The notes under the pieces: model-generated
What the model saw: only the letters and a program-made list of their open reading frames with translations
The model's database searches: none
What the model was told of the DNA's origin: nothing
NCBI RefSeq assembly: GCF_000062885.1
Contig: NC_009142.1
Location: 992,001 to 1,056,000 of the forward strand
Source of the DNA: Saccharopolyspora erythraea NRRL 2338
Lineage (GTDB): Bacteria > Actinomycetota > Actinomycetes > Mycobacteriales > Pseudonocardiaceae
DNA: 64,000 nucleotides
Direction: 5' to 3'
Program-made: the position numbers and the translations under genes
Shown here: positions 39,486 to 49,470 of the stretch, one piece after another
How positions within the stretch are numbered: position 1 is the stretch's first letter
How the letters are laid out: each line of letters opens with the position of its first letter

Positions 39486-39992
39486 TCAGGCCAGCTCGCG
39501 GCGCATGCACACCCGCGCGGCGGGGTCCAGGCCGTGCGCGGTCTCGTTGGCGACGACGGCGGCGAGCCCTGCGGTGATCTCGTCGGTGCCGAGCTCCCGG
39601 AACCCCAGACGGCGATAGTACGGCGCGTTCCAGGGCACCGTCCGGAACGTGGTGAGGGTCATCGCGCGGATGCCGCGCTCGACCGCCCAAGCGGCGACGT
39701 GGTCGAGCAAGACGCGCCCGATGCCCCGCCTCGCGTGGCCGGGATGCACGCTGATCTGCGCGATGTGCGCCGCGCCGTCGACGAGCTCGACCACGACGAA
39801 GGCGACCGGCTCACCGCACTCCACGGTGACCCACGCACGTCCCGCCCGCTGATAGGCGGTGAGGGCGTCGAGCGGCAGCGGCGGGCTGTCGGCGATCTCG
39901 GGCATGCCGATCTCGCGGAAGGGCTCGCCCGAGGCGATCTCGACGGTCTGGAGGCGGGGGAGTTCGCCGGGCTCGGCGGTTCGGACGTCCAC
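39486..39992 (-). CDS. GNAT family N-acetyltransferase
   Basis: A 168-residue acetyltransferase. The acetyl-CoA loop is clear: [21 protein letters not shown] (motif A, about 80-100), followed by [20 protein letters not shown]. It would transfer acetyl to an amine on a small molecule or protein; substrate unknown. It sits between the unknown gene and the DUF255 gene, all on the minus strand. Confidence 0.87.
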   Translation of the reverse strand: MDVRTAEPGELPRLQTVEIASGEPFREIGMPEIADSPPLPLDALTAYQRAGRAWVTVECGEPVAFVVVELVDGAAHIAQISVHPGHARRGIGRVLLDHVAAWAVERGIRAMTLTTFRTVPWNAPYYRRLGFRELGTDEITAGLAAVVANETAHGLDPAARVCMRRELA

Positions 39993-40100
39993 GCCGCGCA
40001 GTGCAGCAGCGGGCGCCCCGCGGCGCCACCGGATTTCCGGCGCCGACCGCGGGGCTGTGGTGCTCGGCGTTGGAGTTCGCTGCCGACCGCGCGGCAGCGG

Positions 40101-42146
40101 TCAGCTCTGCGGGACCTGCACGCGGCCCAGGGTTTCCACGAGGTCGTCGACGCCGGTCACCGGCCGGTCGCAGAGGTAGCCCCGGCAGACGTAGGCCGCG
40201 GCGGACCCGCCGACCAGCGGCCGGTCGGCCAGCAGCGGCACGCCGGTCGCCTCCGGCTCCCCGGCGAGCACGACCGCCCCGCCGGGAGAGTGCCGCCAGG
40301 CGGCCTCGAGCAGGGCGGCGCGGTCGCCGTCGTCCTCCGGGCCGGCAACCGCGACCTGGAGCGGGCCGTGCGCCAGCGCCTCCGCGGTGCTCAGCCAGTG
40401 GCCCGCGAAGCGGGCCGCCCGTTCCGCGAGCAGCCCGGCCCGCGACAGCGCCTGCTCGGCGGCGTGCCGGTAGCGCTGCGCGGCGGAGCCGCCGGCGAGC
40501 GCGGACGCGGTCAGCAGGGCCGAGGTCAGCGACGACGCACCGGACGGGCTCGCGTTGTCGGTGGGGTCCGACGGGCGGCGCACCAGTTCCTCGGAATCCG
40601 CGGCGGTGTCGAAGTAGGCGCCCGGGTTGTCGCTGTCGGCGAATTGCTCCAGCGCGGTGTCCAGCAGCGAGCACGCGACGTCGAGCCAGCGCGGTTCGCC
40701 GGTGGCCTGGTGCAGCGAGAGCAGCCCGTCGGCCAGGCAGCCGTAGTCCTCCAGCACGCCGGCCGCGGCGCCGACGACACCGTCGCGGGAGCTGCGGCGC
40801 AGCCGCTGGTCGACCAGGTGCCGTTCCACCAGCAGCTTCGCGGCCTGCTCCGCCGCGGCGAGCCATTCCGGTTCGCCGAGCGCGGTCGATGCCTCCACGA
40901 GCGCCGTGATGGCCATGCCGTTCCAGGAGGTGACGACCTTGTCGTCCTTCCCCGGCTGCGGGCGCCGGCTCCTGGCCTCGTAGAGCGCGTCGCGGACGCG
41001 TCGCCAGCGGGCGGGATCGTCGGGGTCGCGCTTGAGCTGGAGGGTCGACGTCCCTTGCTCGAAGGTGCCGGACTCGGTGACCTCGAACAGCTCCGCGGCC
41101 CACGCGCCGTCGGCTTCGCCGAGGACCTCCGCGAGCTGCTCCGGCGTCCACACGTAGGTCAGGCCCTCGACGCCCTCGGTGTCGGCGTCCAGCGACGCCG
41201 CGAAACCGCCCTCCGGCGTGCGCAGATCACGCAGCAGGAACGCCGCGGTCTCCCGGGCGACGCGCTCTGCCAGCGGCGACTCGCGGCGGCGGGCCAGATG
41301 TGCGTAGACGCGGAGCAGCAAGGCGTTGTCGTAGAGCATCTTCTCGAAGTGCGGCACCACCCACGCGGAGTCGACGCTGTAGCGGGCGAACCCGCCCGCG
41401 AGCTGGTCGTAGATGCCGCCCCTGGCCATCGCCTCGCAGGTCGCCTCGGCCATCTCCAGCGCGGTGTGCCCGCTGCCCGGCGCGCTTTGGCGCTCCTGGT
41501 GGCGCAGCAGGAACTCCAGCACCATCGACGGCGGGAACTTCGGTGCGCCGCCGAAGCCGGCGTGGTCGGGGTCGGACTCGGCGTGCAGGCGCGAGACCGC
41601 GGTGGCGATGACCTCGTCGTCCAAAAAGGACTCCGGCAGTGCCGTGCGCTGCGCGGAAAGCTGTTCGACCACCCGGGTAGCGGCTTGGCGGACCTCGCCG
41701 CCGCGCTCGCGCCAGGCGCTGGCCACCGCGTCGAGGAGCTGCCGGAACGACGGCATGCCGTGCAGCGGCGCCGACGGGTAGTAGGTGCCGCAGTGGAACG
41801 GCTCGGCGTCCGGGGTGAGGAAGCAGGTCATCGGCCAGCCGCCCTGGCCGGTCATGGCCTGGGTGGCCTCCATGTAGACCGCGTCGACGTCCGGCCGCTC
41901 CTCGCGGTCGACCTTGATGTTGACGAAGTTCTCGTTCATGACCGCGGCCGTCGCCTCGTCCTCGAAGGACTCGTGCGCCATGACGTGGCACCAGTGGCAG
42001 GCCGCGTAGCCGATCGACAGCAGCACCGGCACGTCGCGCCGGCGGGCCTCCTCGAACGCCTCCGGCGACCACTGCCACCAGTCGACCGGGTTGTCGGCGT
42101 GCTGAAGCAGGTACGGGCTGGTCGCGTCCGCTAGCCGGTGAGCCAT
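40101..42146 (-). CDS. DUF255 thioredoxin-like/glycoside-type protein (YyaL family)
   Basis: A 681-residue two-part protein. The start [24 protein letters not shown] has GGAGG upstream. Residues about 1-165 are a thioredoxin-like DUF255 domain with the CxxC-like pair in [14 protein letters not shown]. The rest is an alpha/alpha-barrel like six-hairpin enzymes ([23 protein letters not shown]). It corresponds to Rv1084 and human SPATA20. The activity is not established. The gene is closely spaced behind GNAT in the same direction but with a 108-base gap. Confidence 0.87.
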   Translation of the reverse strand: MAHRLADATSPYLLQHADNPVDWWQWSPEAFEEARRRDVPVLLSIGYAACHWCHVMAHESFEDEATAAVMNENFVNIKVDREERPDVDAVYMEATQAMTGQGGWPMTCFLTPDAEPFHCGTYYPSAPLHGMPSFRQLLDAVASAWRERGGEVRQAATRVVEQLSAQRTALPESFLDDEVIATAVSRLHAESDPDHAGFGGAPKFPPSMVLEFLLRHQERQSAPGSGHTALEMAEATCEAMARGGIYDQLAGGFARYSVDSAWVVPHFEKMLYDNALLLRVYAHLARRRESPLAERVARETAAFLLRDLRTPEGGFAASLDADTEGVEGLTYVWTPEQLAEVLGEADGAWAAELFEVTESGTFEQGTSTLQLKRDPDDPARWRRVRDALYEARSRRPQPGKDDKVVTSWNGMAITALVEASTALGEPEWLAAAEQAAKLLVERHLVDQRLRRSSRDGVVGAAAGVLEDYGCLADGLLSLHQATGEPRWLDVACSLLDTALEQFADSDNPGAYFDTAADSEELVRRPSDPTDNASPSGASSLTSALLTASALAGGSAAQRYRHAAEQALSRAGLLAERAARFAGHWLSTAEALAHGPLQVAVAGPEDDGDRAALLEAAWRHSPGGAVVLAGEPEATGVPLLADRPLVGGSAAAYVCRGYLCDRPVTGVDDLVETLGRVQVPQS

Positions 42147-42216
42147 GCCCACAGCCTCCCACTTCGGCCGGGCGGTCGCATCGATCGGTTCGCGGTCGGC
42201 GTGGCCGCTGATCTCT

Positions 42217-42249
42217 CACATTTTCCAGCGATAGATCTCGCAAAAAGTG
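42217..42249. promoter_or_regulatory. Candidate DeoR operator upstream of the polyol operon
   Basis: Arms CACATTTT (42217-42224) and AAAAAGTG (42242-42249) pair with one mismatch across 17 bases, the most AT-rich element nearby. It abuts the promoter -35, so a bound repressor would block transcription. The DeoR gene lies inside the operon. Confidence 0.45.
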
Positions 42250-42278
42250 TTAACAAATGCGTGGAGCGGTGCTAGAAA
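42250..42278 (+). promoter_or_regulatory. Promoter of the polyol operon
   Basis: -35 TTAACA, 17-base spacer, -10 TAGAAA. The predicted transcript has a leader of about 30 bases before GTG at 42315. Confidence 0.5.
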
Positions 42279-42314
42279 TGGCATCGGTCACATCGATCCA
42301 CCCGAGGAGCGCAC

Positions 42315-43763
42315 GTGAGGGAGCCGGGACTGAGCCGTCGGCGGCTGCTGGGCGGGGTGCTCGCCGGGGGTGCCGCGACCGTGTTGGGAGGGTGCTCGAC
42401 GCGCGGCGACGCCCCGCGGACGGCATCTGGCGACCCGTGGCGCCAGTTCGCGGGCACCACGCTCAACTTCATCTCGGAGAACACGGCCCCGACCGCGGCG
42501 ATCGCCGCCGACCTCGGGCCGTTCGCCGAGCTGACCGGCATCCGGGTCAACATCGTGACGCTGGAGCTGTCGGCGCTGGTCCAGAAGGTCGCCCTGGACC
42601 TGGCATCCGGGCAGGCGCAGTACCAGGTCATCTACGCCGACCCGTACCAGGTGCTGGCGCCGTACTCGAAGGGGCTGGCCGACCTGCGCGAGCTGGCCGA
42701 CGACCCGGCGCTGCCCGGCTCCGCCGACGACTTCGCCGACTTCGTGCCGGTGCAGCTCGACGCCTCCGGGCGGTTCGGGCACGACGGCAAGGTCTTCGCG
42801 CTGCCCTACGACTGCCCGACGATGATCTGGCACTACCGCCGGGACCTGTTCGAGAAGCACCGCGCCCGGATGGCCGACGACCTCGGTTTCGACCCGATGC
42901 CGACCGACGCCACGACGTGGGAGCAGTACCTCGCCATCGCGCGGTGGTTCAACGACCGCACCGAGGACGTCCGCTACGGCACCGGGCACCAGGCCAAGCA
43001 GCACGACTCGCTGATGTGCGACTTCTCCAACGTCCTGTGGGCGCACGGTGGCGACTACTTCGGCAACGGCACCGAGATCGGCCGCATCGGCGCCGTGGAC
43101 CCGGGCCCGTGCCGGCTCGGCGACGAACGCGCGGTGGAGGCGGCGGAGTTCTACCGCAAGCTCCTGGCGGTGGCGGACCCCGCCTCGCGCACGTGGGAGT
43201 GGAACGACCTCGGCGCGGCGTTCCGGGCCGGGCGCATCGCGATGTGCCCGAACTGGCACGAGTTCGCGGCCGACAACGAGAGCGTGCTGCCCGGCCGGGT
43301 CGGCTACGCCCGGTTGCCCGCGGGGCCGGTGCGGTCGGCCAACCACTACGGCGGCTGCGGGATCGGCATCAGCGCGAACACGCTGCCGAACGAGCGCGGT
43401 GCGGCCTGGCTGTTCGTCAACTGGGCGACGTCGAAGGAGGTCCAGCTGCGCAACCTGCGCAGCTCCGCGGGCGGCGGGACGCCCACGCGCGGGTCGGTGT
43501 ACGCGCTGCCGGAGGTCGAGGCTGCCGAGCGGCGGCCGTCGGCGATGCCGAACATGCTGGCCGCCGACGCGGTGCGGCAGGCGTGGCAGCCGGAGAACGC
43601 CGGTCTGCGGCCGAAGATCCCGATGTGGAACGAGTGCGACACGGCGATCTACACCCAGCTTTCCCGCATGCTCGCCGGTGACGCGGGTCCGGCCGAGTCG
43701 ATGCGGGAGGCCGCCAGGCGCTTCGACCAGATCACGGCACGAGGGTGGGTGGCCGCGCGATGA
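42315..43763 (+). CDS. Sugar/polyol ABC transporter substrate-binding lipoprotein
   Basis: A 482-residue extracytoplasmic binding protein (family 1 type). The N-terminus has twin arginines (LSRRRLLGG) and a lipobox VLGGC at about residue 23-27, so it may export by Tat and anchor as a lipoprotein. The GTG start has a GAGGAG leader. The mature part contains ADPYQVLAPY and the PYDCPTMIWHYRRDLFEKH region typical of sugar-binding lobes. It captures substrate for the two permeases that follow. Dehydrogenase and xylulokinase downstream point to a polyol or pentitol. Confidence 0.88.
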   Translation: MREPGLSRRRLLGGVLAGGAATVLGGCSTRGDAPRTASGDPWRQFAGTTLNFISENTAPTAAIAADLGPFAELTGIRVNIVTLELSALVQKVALDLASGQAQYQVIYADPYQVLAPYSKGLADLRELADDPALPGSADDFADFVPVQLDASGRFGHDGKVFALPYDCPTMIWHYRRDLFEKHRARMADDLGFDPMPTDATTWEQYLAIARWFNDRTEDVRYGTGHQAKQHDSLMCDFSNVLWAHGGDYFGNGTEIGRIGAVDPGPCRLGDERAVEAAEFYRKLLAVADPASRTWEWNDLGAAFRAGRIAMCPNWHEFAADNESVLPGRVGYARLPAGPVRSANHYGGCGIGISANTLPNERGAAWLFVNWATSKEVQLRNLRSSAGGGTPTRGSVYALPEVEAAERRPSAMPNMLAADAVRQAWQPENAGLRPKIPMWNECDTAIYTQLSRMLAGDAGPAESMREAARRFDQITARGWVAAR

Positions 43764-44773
43764 GCCGGACCGAGCCGACGCAGCCGAGCGGGCCGACGCA
43801 GCCGGCCGAGCCGCCCGAGCCGACGAAGCTGACCGCGCAGATCGAGAACCGCCCGGTGGACAGCCCTGCGGACCAGCACGCCAGCGAGCCGGCGCGGCGA
43901 CGGTCCCGGATCCGGTTCGGGTTCGAGGCCCGGATGCTGACGCCCGGCGTGCTGCTGCTCGCGGCCCTGAGCGTCATCCCGTTCCTGACGATGATCGTGA
44001 TGAGCTTCTCGTCCGTCCGGCTCCTCGGCGGGGTGGGCGTGGAATGGGCCGGGCTGCGCAACTGGGCCCGGCTGTTCACCGATCCCGACCTGGGCGCCAA
44101 CTGGCTGCGCACCGGCGTCTACTTCGCCCTCACGCTGGGCCTGGAGATGCTGCTGGGCCTGGTCTTCGCGCTGTGCGTGTGGCGGGTGATGCGCGGCCGC
44201 AACGCGGTGCTCAGCCTGTTCCTGCTGCCGATGTTCGTCGCGCCCGCGATCGTCGGCCTGCTCGGCCGGTTCCTGACCGACTCCACCTTCGGCCTCTACT
44301 CGTGGCTGCTCGGCGCGCTCGGCTACACCGGCGACATCCTCGGCGGCAAGTACTCGGCGTTCGCGGCGGTGGTCCTGATGGACGTCTGGGAGTGGACGCC
44401 GCTGATCACCCTGATCGCGCTGGCCGGGCTGTCGTCGGTCCCGCCGAGCCTGCGCGAGGCGGCGGCGCTCGACGGCGCGAACGGCTGGCAGAGCCTGCGC
44501 CACATCGTGCTGCCGTCGATCTCGAACGTGCTGCTGGTCGCGCTGCTGATCCGGTCCATGGACGCGATCCGCTACTTCGACATCGTCTGGGTCACCACCG
44601 GCGGCGGCCCGGCCGACGCCACCAAGATCGTGCCGGTCCGGCTGTACGAGACCGCGTTCCGGTTCTTCGACCTCGGCTACGCCGCCGTGCTCGGCCTGGT
44701 GATGCTCGCCGTCTCCATCGTGATCGCCCGCGCCTTCGTGCGGTTGCTGGACAAGAAGGGACAAACCCGGTGA
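43760..44773 (+). CDS. ABC transporter permease 1 (MalF-like)
   Basis: A 337-residue inner-membrane permease starting in the 4-base ATGA overlap with the binding-protein gene. About 55 residues of proline/charged N-terminus precede six transmembrane helices. The EAA loop reads SLREAAALDGANGWQSLRHIVLPS (about 235-260), the contact site for the ATPase. It is paired with the next permease to form the pore. Confidence 0.9.
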   Translation: MSRTEPTQPSGPTQPAEPPEPTKLTAQIENRPVDSPADQHASEPARRRSRIRFGFEARMLTPGVLLLAALSVIPFLTMIVMSFSSVRLLGGVGVEWAGLRNWARLFTDPDLGANWLRTGVYFALTLGLEMLLGLVFALCVWRVMRGRNAVLSLFLLPMFVAPAIVGLLGRFLTDSTFGLYSWLLGALGYTGDILGGKYSAFAAVVLMDVWEWTPLITLIALAGLSSVPPSLREAAALDGANGWQSLRHIVLPSISNVLLVALLIRSMDAIRYFDIVWVTTGGGPADATKIVPVRLYETAFRFFDLGYAAVLGLVMLAVSIVIARAFVRLLDKKGQTR

Positions 44774-45624
44774 CCACTCCCGCAAGCCCGCTGGAACGCG
44801 GCGGCCGGGGACTGCGCCTGGTGGTGTGGCTGGTGCTCGGCGCCGGTCTGCTGTGGACGCTCGTCCCGCTGGGCTGGATGGTGCTCTCCTCGTTCAAGTC
44901 GAGCGCGGACGTCACCGCCGCCACGCCGCAGGTGCTGTTCACGCCGACGCTGGAGAACTACCGGAACCTGTTCACCGGCGCGAACAACCTCGGCCCGTAC
45001 GTCCTGCACAGCGTGCTGGCGGCGGGAATCTCCGCCGTGCTCGCGGTCGCGATCGGCGCGCCGGCCGGGTACGGCCTGGCGCGCACCAGGATGCGCGGCA
45101 GGAAGCACCTGTCGTTCTGGATCATCTCGACCCGGATGGCCCCGATCGCCGCGGTCGTGCTGCCGCTGTTCCTGATGTTCCGGGGACTGGGCCTGATCGA
45201 TTCGGTGCCTGGCCTGGTGCTGGCCTACCTGACCTTCGACCTGCCGTTCGCGATCTGGTTGATGAGCGCGTTCTTCGCCGAGCTCCCGCCCGCGCTGGAG
45301 GAGTCGGCGCAGGTGGAGGGCTGCACGCGGTGGCAGGCGTTCTGGCACGTCGTGCTGCCGATGACCAAATCGGGTCTGGTGACCACCTTCGTGCTCTGCT
45401 TGGTGTTCGCCTGGAACGACCACGCCTTCGCGCTGGTCTTCAGCGGGCCGAACTCCCAGACGCTGCCGATCGCGGCCGGCCAGCTGGTCACCCAGTCCGG
45501 GATCGACTGGGGACAGCTGACCGCGATCGGTACGTTCGTGGTGGTGCCGATGGTGCTCGCCGGACTCGCCGTACGCCGGTGGCTGGTCACCGGCCTGACC
45601 CTGGGAGCGGTGACGGGGGAATGA
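44770..45624 (+). CDS. ABC transporter permease 2 (MalG-like)
   Basis: A 284-residue permease starting at GTG in a 4-base GTGA overlap. Six helices and the EAA loop ALEESAQVEGCTRWQAFWHVVLP (about 170-195) are present. No nucleotide-binding subunit gene follows or precedes in the operon, so a shared MsiK/UgpC-type ATPase encoded elsewhere must energise it (inference from family practice). Confidence 0.9.
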   Translation: MTTPASPLERGGRGLRLVVWLVLGAGLLWTLVPLGWMVLSSFKSSADVTAATPQVLFTPTLENYRNLFTGANNLGPYVLHSVLAAGISAVLAVAIGAPAGYGLARTRMRGRKHLSFWIISTRMAPIAAVVLPLFLMFRGLGLIDSVPGLVLAYLTFDLPFAIWLMSAFFAELPPALEESAQVEGCTRWQAFWHVVLPMTKSGLVTTFVLCLVFAWNDHAFALVFSGPNSQTLPIAAGQLVTQSGIDWGQLTAIGTFVVVPMVLAGLAVRRWLVTGLTLGAVTGE

Positions 45625-46640
45625 TCCCGGAGAAGATGCGCGCTTCGGTCCTGCGCGGTGTCGGGGACGTGGTGGTGCAGGAGCGGCCGGTGCCCGAGCC
45701 CGGGCCGCGCGAGGTGCTGGTCAGGGTGACCGCCGTCGGGACCTGCGGCTCGGACACCCACTACTACGAGCACGGCCGGATCGGGCCGTTCGTGGTGCGC
45801 GAGCCGCTCGTGCTGGGGCACGAGGCCGCGGGGGTGGTGGTGGCCCGCGGTGCCGAGGTGTCGCGACACGAGCCGGGGCAGCGGGTGTCGATCGAGCCCG
45901 GCGTGCCGTGCTTCGTGTGCGCGCAGTGCCGCGCGGGCCGCTACAACCTGTGCCCGGACGTGCGGTTCTTCGCGACACCGCCGGTCGACGGCGCCTTCTG
46001 CGAGTACGTCGCGGTGCACGAGGAGTTCGCCTACGCCGTCCCGGACTCGATGACCGACGAGGCCGCAGCGCTGTGCGAGCCGCTGTCGGTCGGGGTGTGG
46101 GCCTGCCGCAAGGGCGGGGTCGGACCGGGTTCGCGGGTGCTGGTGACCGGGGCGGGGCCGATCGGGCTGGTCGCCACCCAGACCGCCCGCGCTTTCGGCG
46201 CGAGCGAGGTCGTGGTCACCGACGTCAACCCGCGCCGCCTGGAGCTGGCCTCCGAGCTCGGTGCGACCGGAACGGTCGACGTGCGGGAGTCGGCCATCGA
46301 CTTCGAACCCGAGGTGCTGCTGGAATGTTCTGGCGCGCCCCGCGCCGCCGCGGACGCCATCCGGCGCGTCACGCGGGCCGGCCGGGTCGTGCTGGTGGGC
46401 ATGGGCGGTGACGAGCTGCCGCTGCCGCTTTCGCACGTCCAGAACTTCGAGATCGAGGTGACCGGTACGTTCCGGTACGCCAACACCTGGCCGACGGCGA
46501 TCGCGCTGGCGGCGTCGGGCGCCGTCGACCTCGACCGGCTGGTGACGCACCGGTTCGGGCTGGCCGGGGTAGAGCAGGCGCTCACCGCGTCCGCGCGGGA
46601 CGAGACGGCGGTGAAGACCGTCGTGCGCCCGCAGGAGTAG
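45621..46640 (+). CDS. Zinc-dependent alcohol/polyol dehydrogenase (MDR family)
   Basis: A 339-residue medium-chain dehydrogenase coupled by an ATGA overlap. Catalytic zinc ligands are in [10 protein letters not shown] and GHEAAGV; the structural zinc lobe is [16 protein letters not shown]. The NAD(P) fold is [20 protein letters not shown]. It resembles sorbitol/xylitol dehydrogenases that oxidise a polyol to a ketose, here probably to xylulose for the kinase downstream. Exact substrate is inferred from context. Confidence 0.9.
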   Translation: MIPEKMRASVLRGVGDVVVQERPVPEPGPREVLVRVTAVGTCGSDTHYYEHGRIGPFVVREPLVLGHEAAGVVVARGAEVSRHEPGQRVSIEPGVPCFVCAQCRAGRYNLCPDVRFFATPPVDGAFCEYVAVHEEFAYAVPDSMTDEAAALCEPLSVGVWACRKGGVGPGSRVLVTGAGPIGLVATQTARAFGASEVVVTDVNPRRLELASELGATGTVDVRESAIDFEPEVLLECSGAPRAAADAIRRVTRAGRVVLVGMGGDELPLPLSHVQNFEIEVTGTFRYANTWPTAIALAASGAVDLDRLVTHRFGLAGVEQALTASARDETAVKTVVRPQE

Positions 46641-46668
46641 GTGCCGGCGGATGACGAGGGGAGCGGCG

Positions 46669-47538
46669 ATGTCCAACGCGCGACCGACCGAGGCGGTGGT
46701 GGAGCAGCGCAGGCAGGACGTCCTGAACTACGTCATCGACCGCGGCGAGGCGCGCATCGGCGACCTCGCGAGCGTGTTCGGGGTCAGCCTGATGACCATG
46801 CACCGCGACCTCGACGACCTCGCCGGACGGCGGATGCTGCGCAAGAAGCGCGGGCTGGTGGAGGCTTTCCCGCCGCAGACGATGGAGACCGCCACCCGCT
46901 TCCGCGCAGGTCTGCACACGGCCGAGAAGGAGGCGATCTCGGCCGCCGCGGCGGCCCGCGTCCGGCCCGGGGCCTCGGTGCTGCTCGACGACTCGAGCAC
47001 GTTGTTCCCGCTGGCCAGGATGCTCGGCGAGGTCGAGGAGCTGACGGCGGTCACCAACTCGGTGACCATCGCCAGGATCCTGTCCCTGGCCGGGCGGGAG
47101 GTCGTGCTCGCCGGAGGCCGCTACCGCGCGGAGTTCGACTCGTGCACCGGTCCGGACGTGCTGCGCTCGCTGTCGCGGTTGCGCACCGACATCGCCTTCA
47201 TGTCGGTCACCACGATCGCGCGGGGCCGGATGTACCACCCGATCCAGGACTACGCCGAGATCAAGCACGTGATGCACGAGTCAGCCGAGCGCACGTTCCT
47301 GCTGGCCGACCACTCCAAGTTCGGCAAGACCGCCACCTACGCCCACGGTGACGCCGCGATCTTCGACGTGGTGATCACCGACGACGCCACCCCGCAGCAC
47401 GAGCTCGACGCGATCCGCGACCTCGGCACCGACGTCGAGGTCGTGTCCCCGAACGACCCGGTAGGTCACATGCGAATCACACCCGAGTCCGAAGAATGGG
47501 CCACCGCGGTCTATGCCCGCCGTGGAGGTGCCGAATGA
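46669..47538 (+). CDS. DeoR family transcriptional regulator
   Basis: A 289-residue sugar-responsive repressor. The second ATG ([19 protein letters not shown]) is preferred because AGGGGAG precedes it. The N-terminal wHTH is [30 protein letters not shown] (about 23-52). The DeoR effector domain follows with [16 protein letters not shown] and [10 protein letters not shown]. Effectors are usually phosphorylated sugars such as xylulose 5-phosphate. It sits within the operon it probably controls. Confidence 0.88.
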   Translation: MSNARPTEAVVEQRRQDVLNYVIDRGEARIGDLASVFGVSLMTMHRDLDDLAGRRMLRKKRGLVEAFPPQTMETATRFRAGLHTAEKEAISAAAAARVRPGASVLLDDSSTLFPLARMLGEVEELTAVTNSVTIARILSLAGREVVLAGGRYRAEFDSCTGPDVLRSLSRLRTDIAFMSVTTIARGRMYHPIQDYAEIKHVMHESAERTFLLADHSKFGKTATYAHGDAAIFDVVITDDATPQHELDAIRDLGTDVEVVSPNDPVGHMRITPESEEWATAVYARRGGAE

Positions 47539-48968
47539 GCCGCCTGGTGGCGGGCATCGACTCGTCGACGCAGTCCACCAAGGTCGTCGTGTGCGACGCC
47601 GAGACCGGGGCGGTGGTGCGGCAGGGACGTGCGCCGCACCCCGAGGGCACCGTCGCCGACCCCGAGGTGTGGTGGGCGGCGCTGTCGCGGATCGGACTGC
47701 TCGACGACGTCGGGGCGGTCGGCGTCGCGGCGCAGCAGCACGGGCTCGTCGCGCTCGACGAGGACCGCCAGGTCGTGCGGCCCGCGCTGCTGTGGAACGA
47801 CACCCGCTCGGCCCCCGCCGCGACCGACCTCATCTCGGAGCTGGGCGGTCCCGGCGCGTGGGCCGAAGCCGTCGGCACGGTCCCGGTCGCCAGCCTCACC
47901 GTCACCAAGCTGCGGTGGATGGCCGAGAACGAGCCGGAGCTCGCCGACCGGGTCAGCGACGTCCTGCTGCCGCACGACTGGCTCACCTCGCGGCTGACCG
48001 GCGGGGAACCGGTGACCGACCGCGGGGACGCTTCGGGCACCGGCTACTGGTCGCCGCGCGAAGGCCGCTACCGCGAGGACATCCTGGCGATGGCGTTCGG
48101 CGGCCGGACTCCCCGCACACCACGGGTGCTCGGGCCCGCCGAACCCGCGGGCACGACGCTGGACGGCACGCTGGTCTCCGCCGGGACCGGCGACAACATG
48201 GGCGCCGCGCTGGGACTCGGCCTGCGCACCGGCGACGTGGTGGTGTCCCTGGGCACCAGCGGGACCGTCTTCGCCGCCGCCCCGCGCGGCAGCGCCGACC
48301 CGACCGGCACCATCGCCGGGTTCGCCGATGCCACCGGAGGGTTCCTCCCGCTGGTGTGCACGCTCAACGCGGCACGGGTGATCACCTCGACCGCGGCCAT
48401 GCTCGGCGCGGACCCCGCCGAGTTCGACCGCCTGGCCGGTGCGGCGCCCGCGGGCGCGGGCGGCCTGACGCTGCTGCCCTACCTCGACGGCGAACGCACG
48501 CCCAACCTGCCCGACGCCAGCGGCACCCTGGTCGGTCTGCGCCGCGACAACATGACACCGGAGAACCTCGCGCGGGCGGCGGTGGAGGGCATGCTCTGCG
48601 GGCTGGCCGCCGGACTCGACGCGCTGCGGGCGGCCGACATCGAGGTGCGCAGGGTTCTGCTCATCGGCGGAGCTGCGCAGTCGAAGGCGGTGCGCGTGGC
48701 GGCGCCGACGGTGTTCGGCGTGCCGGTCGTGGTACCCGAACCCGCGGAGTACGTCGCCGTCGGCGCGGCGCGCCAGGCGGCGTGGGCGCTGGCGGGCGGC
48801 GCGGAGCCACCGGCGTGGCACCTGCCGGGATCGGTGTCCGGGTGGGGCAGCGCGCCGGCGGAGCCGGACGGCGTGGCAGCGGCGGAGCCGGATGCCGCCG
48901 ACGCGGCGACGGGGGAGGAGATCAGGCAGCGCCACCGCGCGGCACTGGAGCAGATGCACGGGGGCTAG
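47535..48968 (+). CDS. xylB: Xylulokinase
   Basis: A 477-residue FGGY kinase phosphorylating D-xylulose to xylulose 5-phosphate, which enters the pentose phosphate pathway. It starts in a 4-base overlap with the DeoR gene. Motifs: [30 protein letters not shown] (phosphate 2) and [12 protein letters not shown]. The last about 60 residues are Ala/Glu-rich and variable. With the dehydrogenase it completes polyol-to-X5P conversion. Confidence 0.92.
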   Translation: MSRLVAGIDSSTQSTKVVVCDAETGAVVRQGRAPHPEGTVADPEVWWAALSRIGLLDDVGAVGVAAQQHGLVALDEDRQVVRPALLWNDTRSAPAATDLISELGGPGAWAEAVGTVPVASLTVTKLRWMAENEPELADRVSDVLLPHDWLTSRLTGGEPVTDRGDASGTGYWSPREGRYREDILAMAFGGRTPRTPRVLGPAEPAGTTLDGTLVSAGTGDNMGAALGLGLRTGDVVVSLGTSGTVFAAAPRGSADPTGTIAGFADATGGFLPLVCTLNAARVITSTAAMLGADPAEFDRLAGAAPAGAGGLTLLPYLDGERTPNLPDASGTLVGLRRDNMTPENLARAAVEGMLCGLAAGLDALRAADIEVRRVLLIGGAAQSKAVRVAAPTVFGVPVVVPEPAEYVAVGAARQAAWALAGGAEPPAWHLPGSVSGWGSAPAEPDGVAAAEPDAADAATGEEIRQRHRAALEQMHGG

Positions 48969-49067
48969 GGGTCTGCCGTTCCCATACGGCAGGTCGCGAG
49001 AGCGCGTGGTTCGGGCAGGCCACGCCGCAAGTGGAGCGCGGCCCGGCGGCGGGGGTCTTCGAGCTGC

Positions 49068-49247
49068 GATGCCGATCATCGAAGGTCCCGCGCGCTCCCG
49101 AGCCGAGCCCTCGTTGCTGGCTCGGGCCGGGGCCGTCGGACCCGAGGCGCTTGGCGCCGGGCCGCCTCTTCCAAGCCGGGCGATGTCGCTGCCGATCGCC
49201 GAAGGTGCCGAGGCGCCGGGCCGCGCTGCCGATCGCCGAAGGTGCCG
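49068..49247. repeat. Dispersed direct repeats, 24 bp
   Basis: Two identical 24-mers beginning CGCTGCCGATCGCCGAAGG lie at 49187-49210 and 49224-49247; a diverged copy (GATGCCGATCATCGAAGG) lies at 49068-49090. Further right, CCGACCCCGCGCCG is tandemly repeated around 49388-49415. Confidence 0.6.
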
Positions 49248-49424
49248 CGCCGCCGGACAGCCCCGCGCTGCCGAGTCGAGCCATCGCTGCTGAGCTGGAC
49301 CAAGCCGCCGTCTCCGCGCCGTTGGCGCTGGCCGCCGCCGAGCGTCGTCGCTGCCGCGCCGCCGGACGAGCCGCTGTCTCCACGCCGCCGACCCCGCGCC
49401 GCCGACCCCGCGCCGCTGGCGCTG

Positions 49425-49461
49425 GGCCGTGGGCGCCTTGCCTCGGCGGGCACCCACGGCC
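49425..49461 (-). terminator. Terminator after fumC
   Basis: A 9-bp stem GGCCGTGGG / CCCACGGCC with further GC pairs inside, just past the fumarase stop. Confidence 0.6.
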
Positions 49462-49470
49462 GTCGCCGGA

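Larger units (their letters stand above)
48969..49470. other. 500-bp spacer with short GC-rich repeats between xylB and fumC
   Basis: No protein-like ORF. It contains a weak hairpin CTGCCGT / ACGGCAG just after xylB (48973-48992), direct repeats of a CGCTGCCGATCGCCGAAG-type 24-mer and the fumC terminator at the right. Confidence 0.6.
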
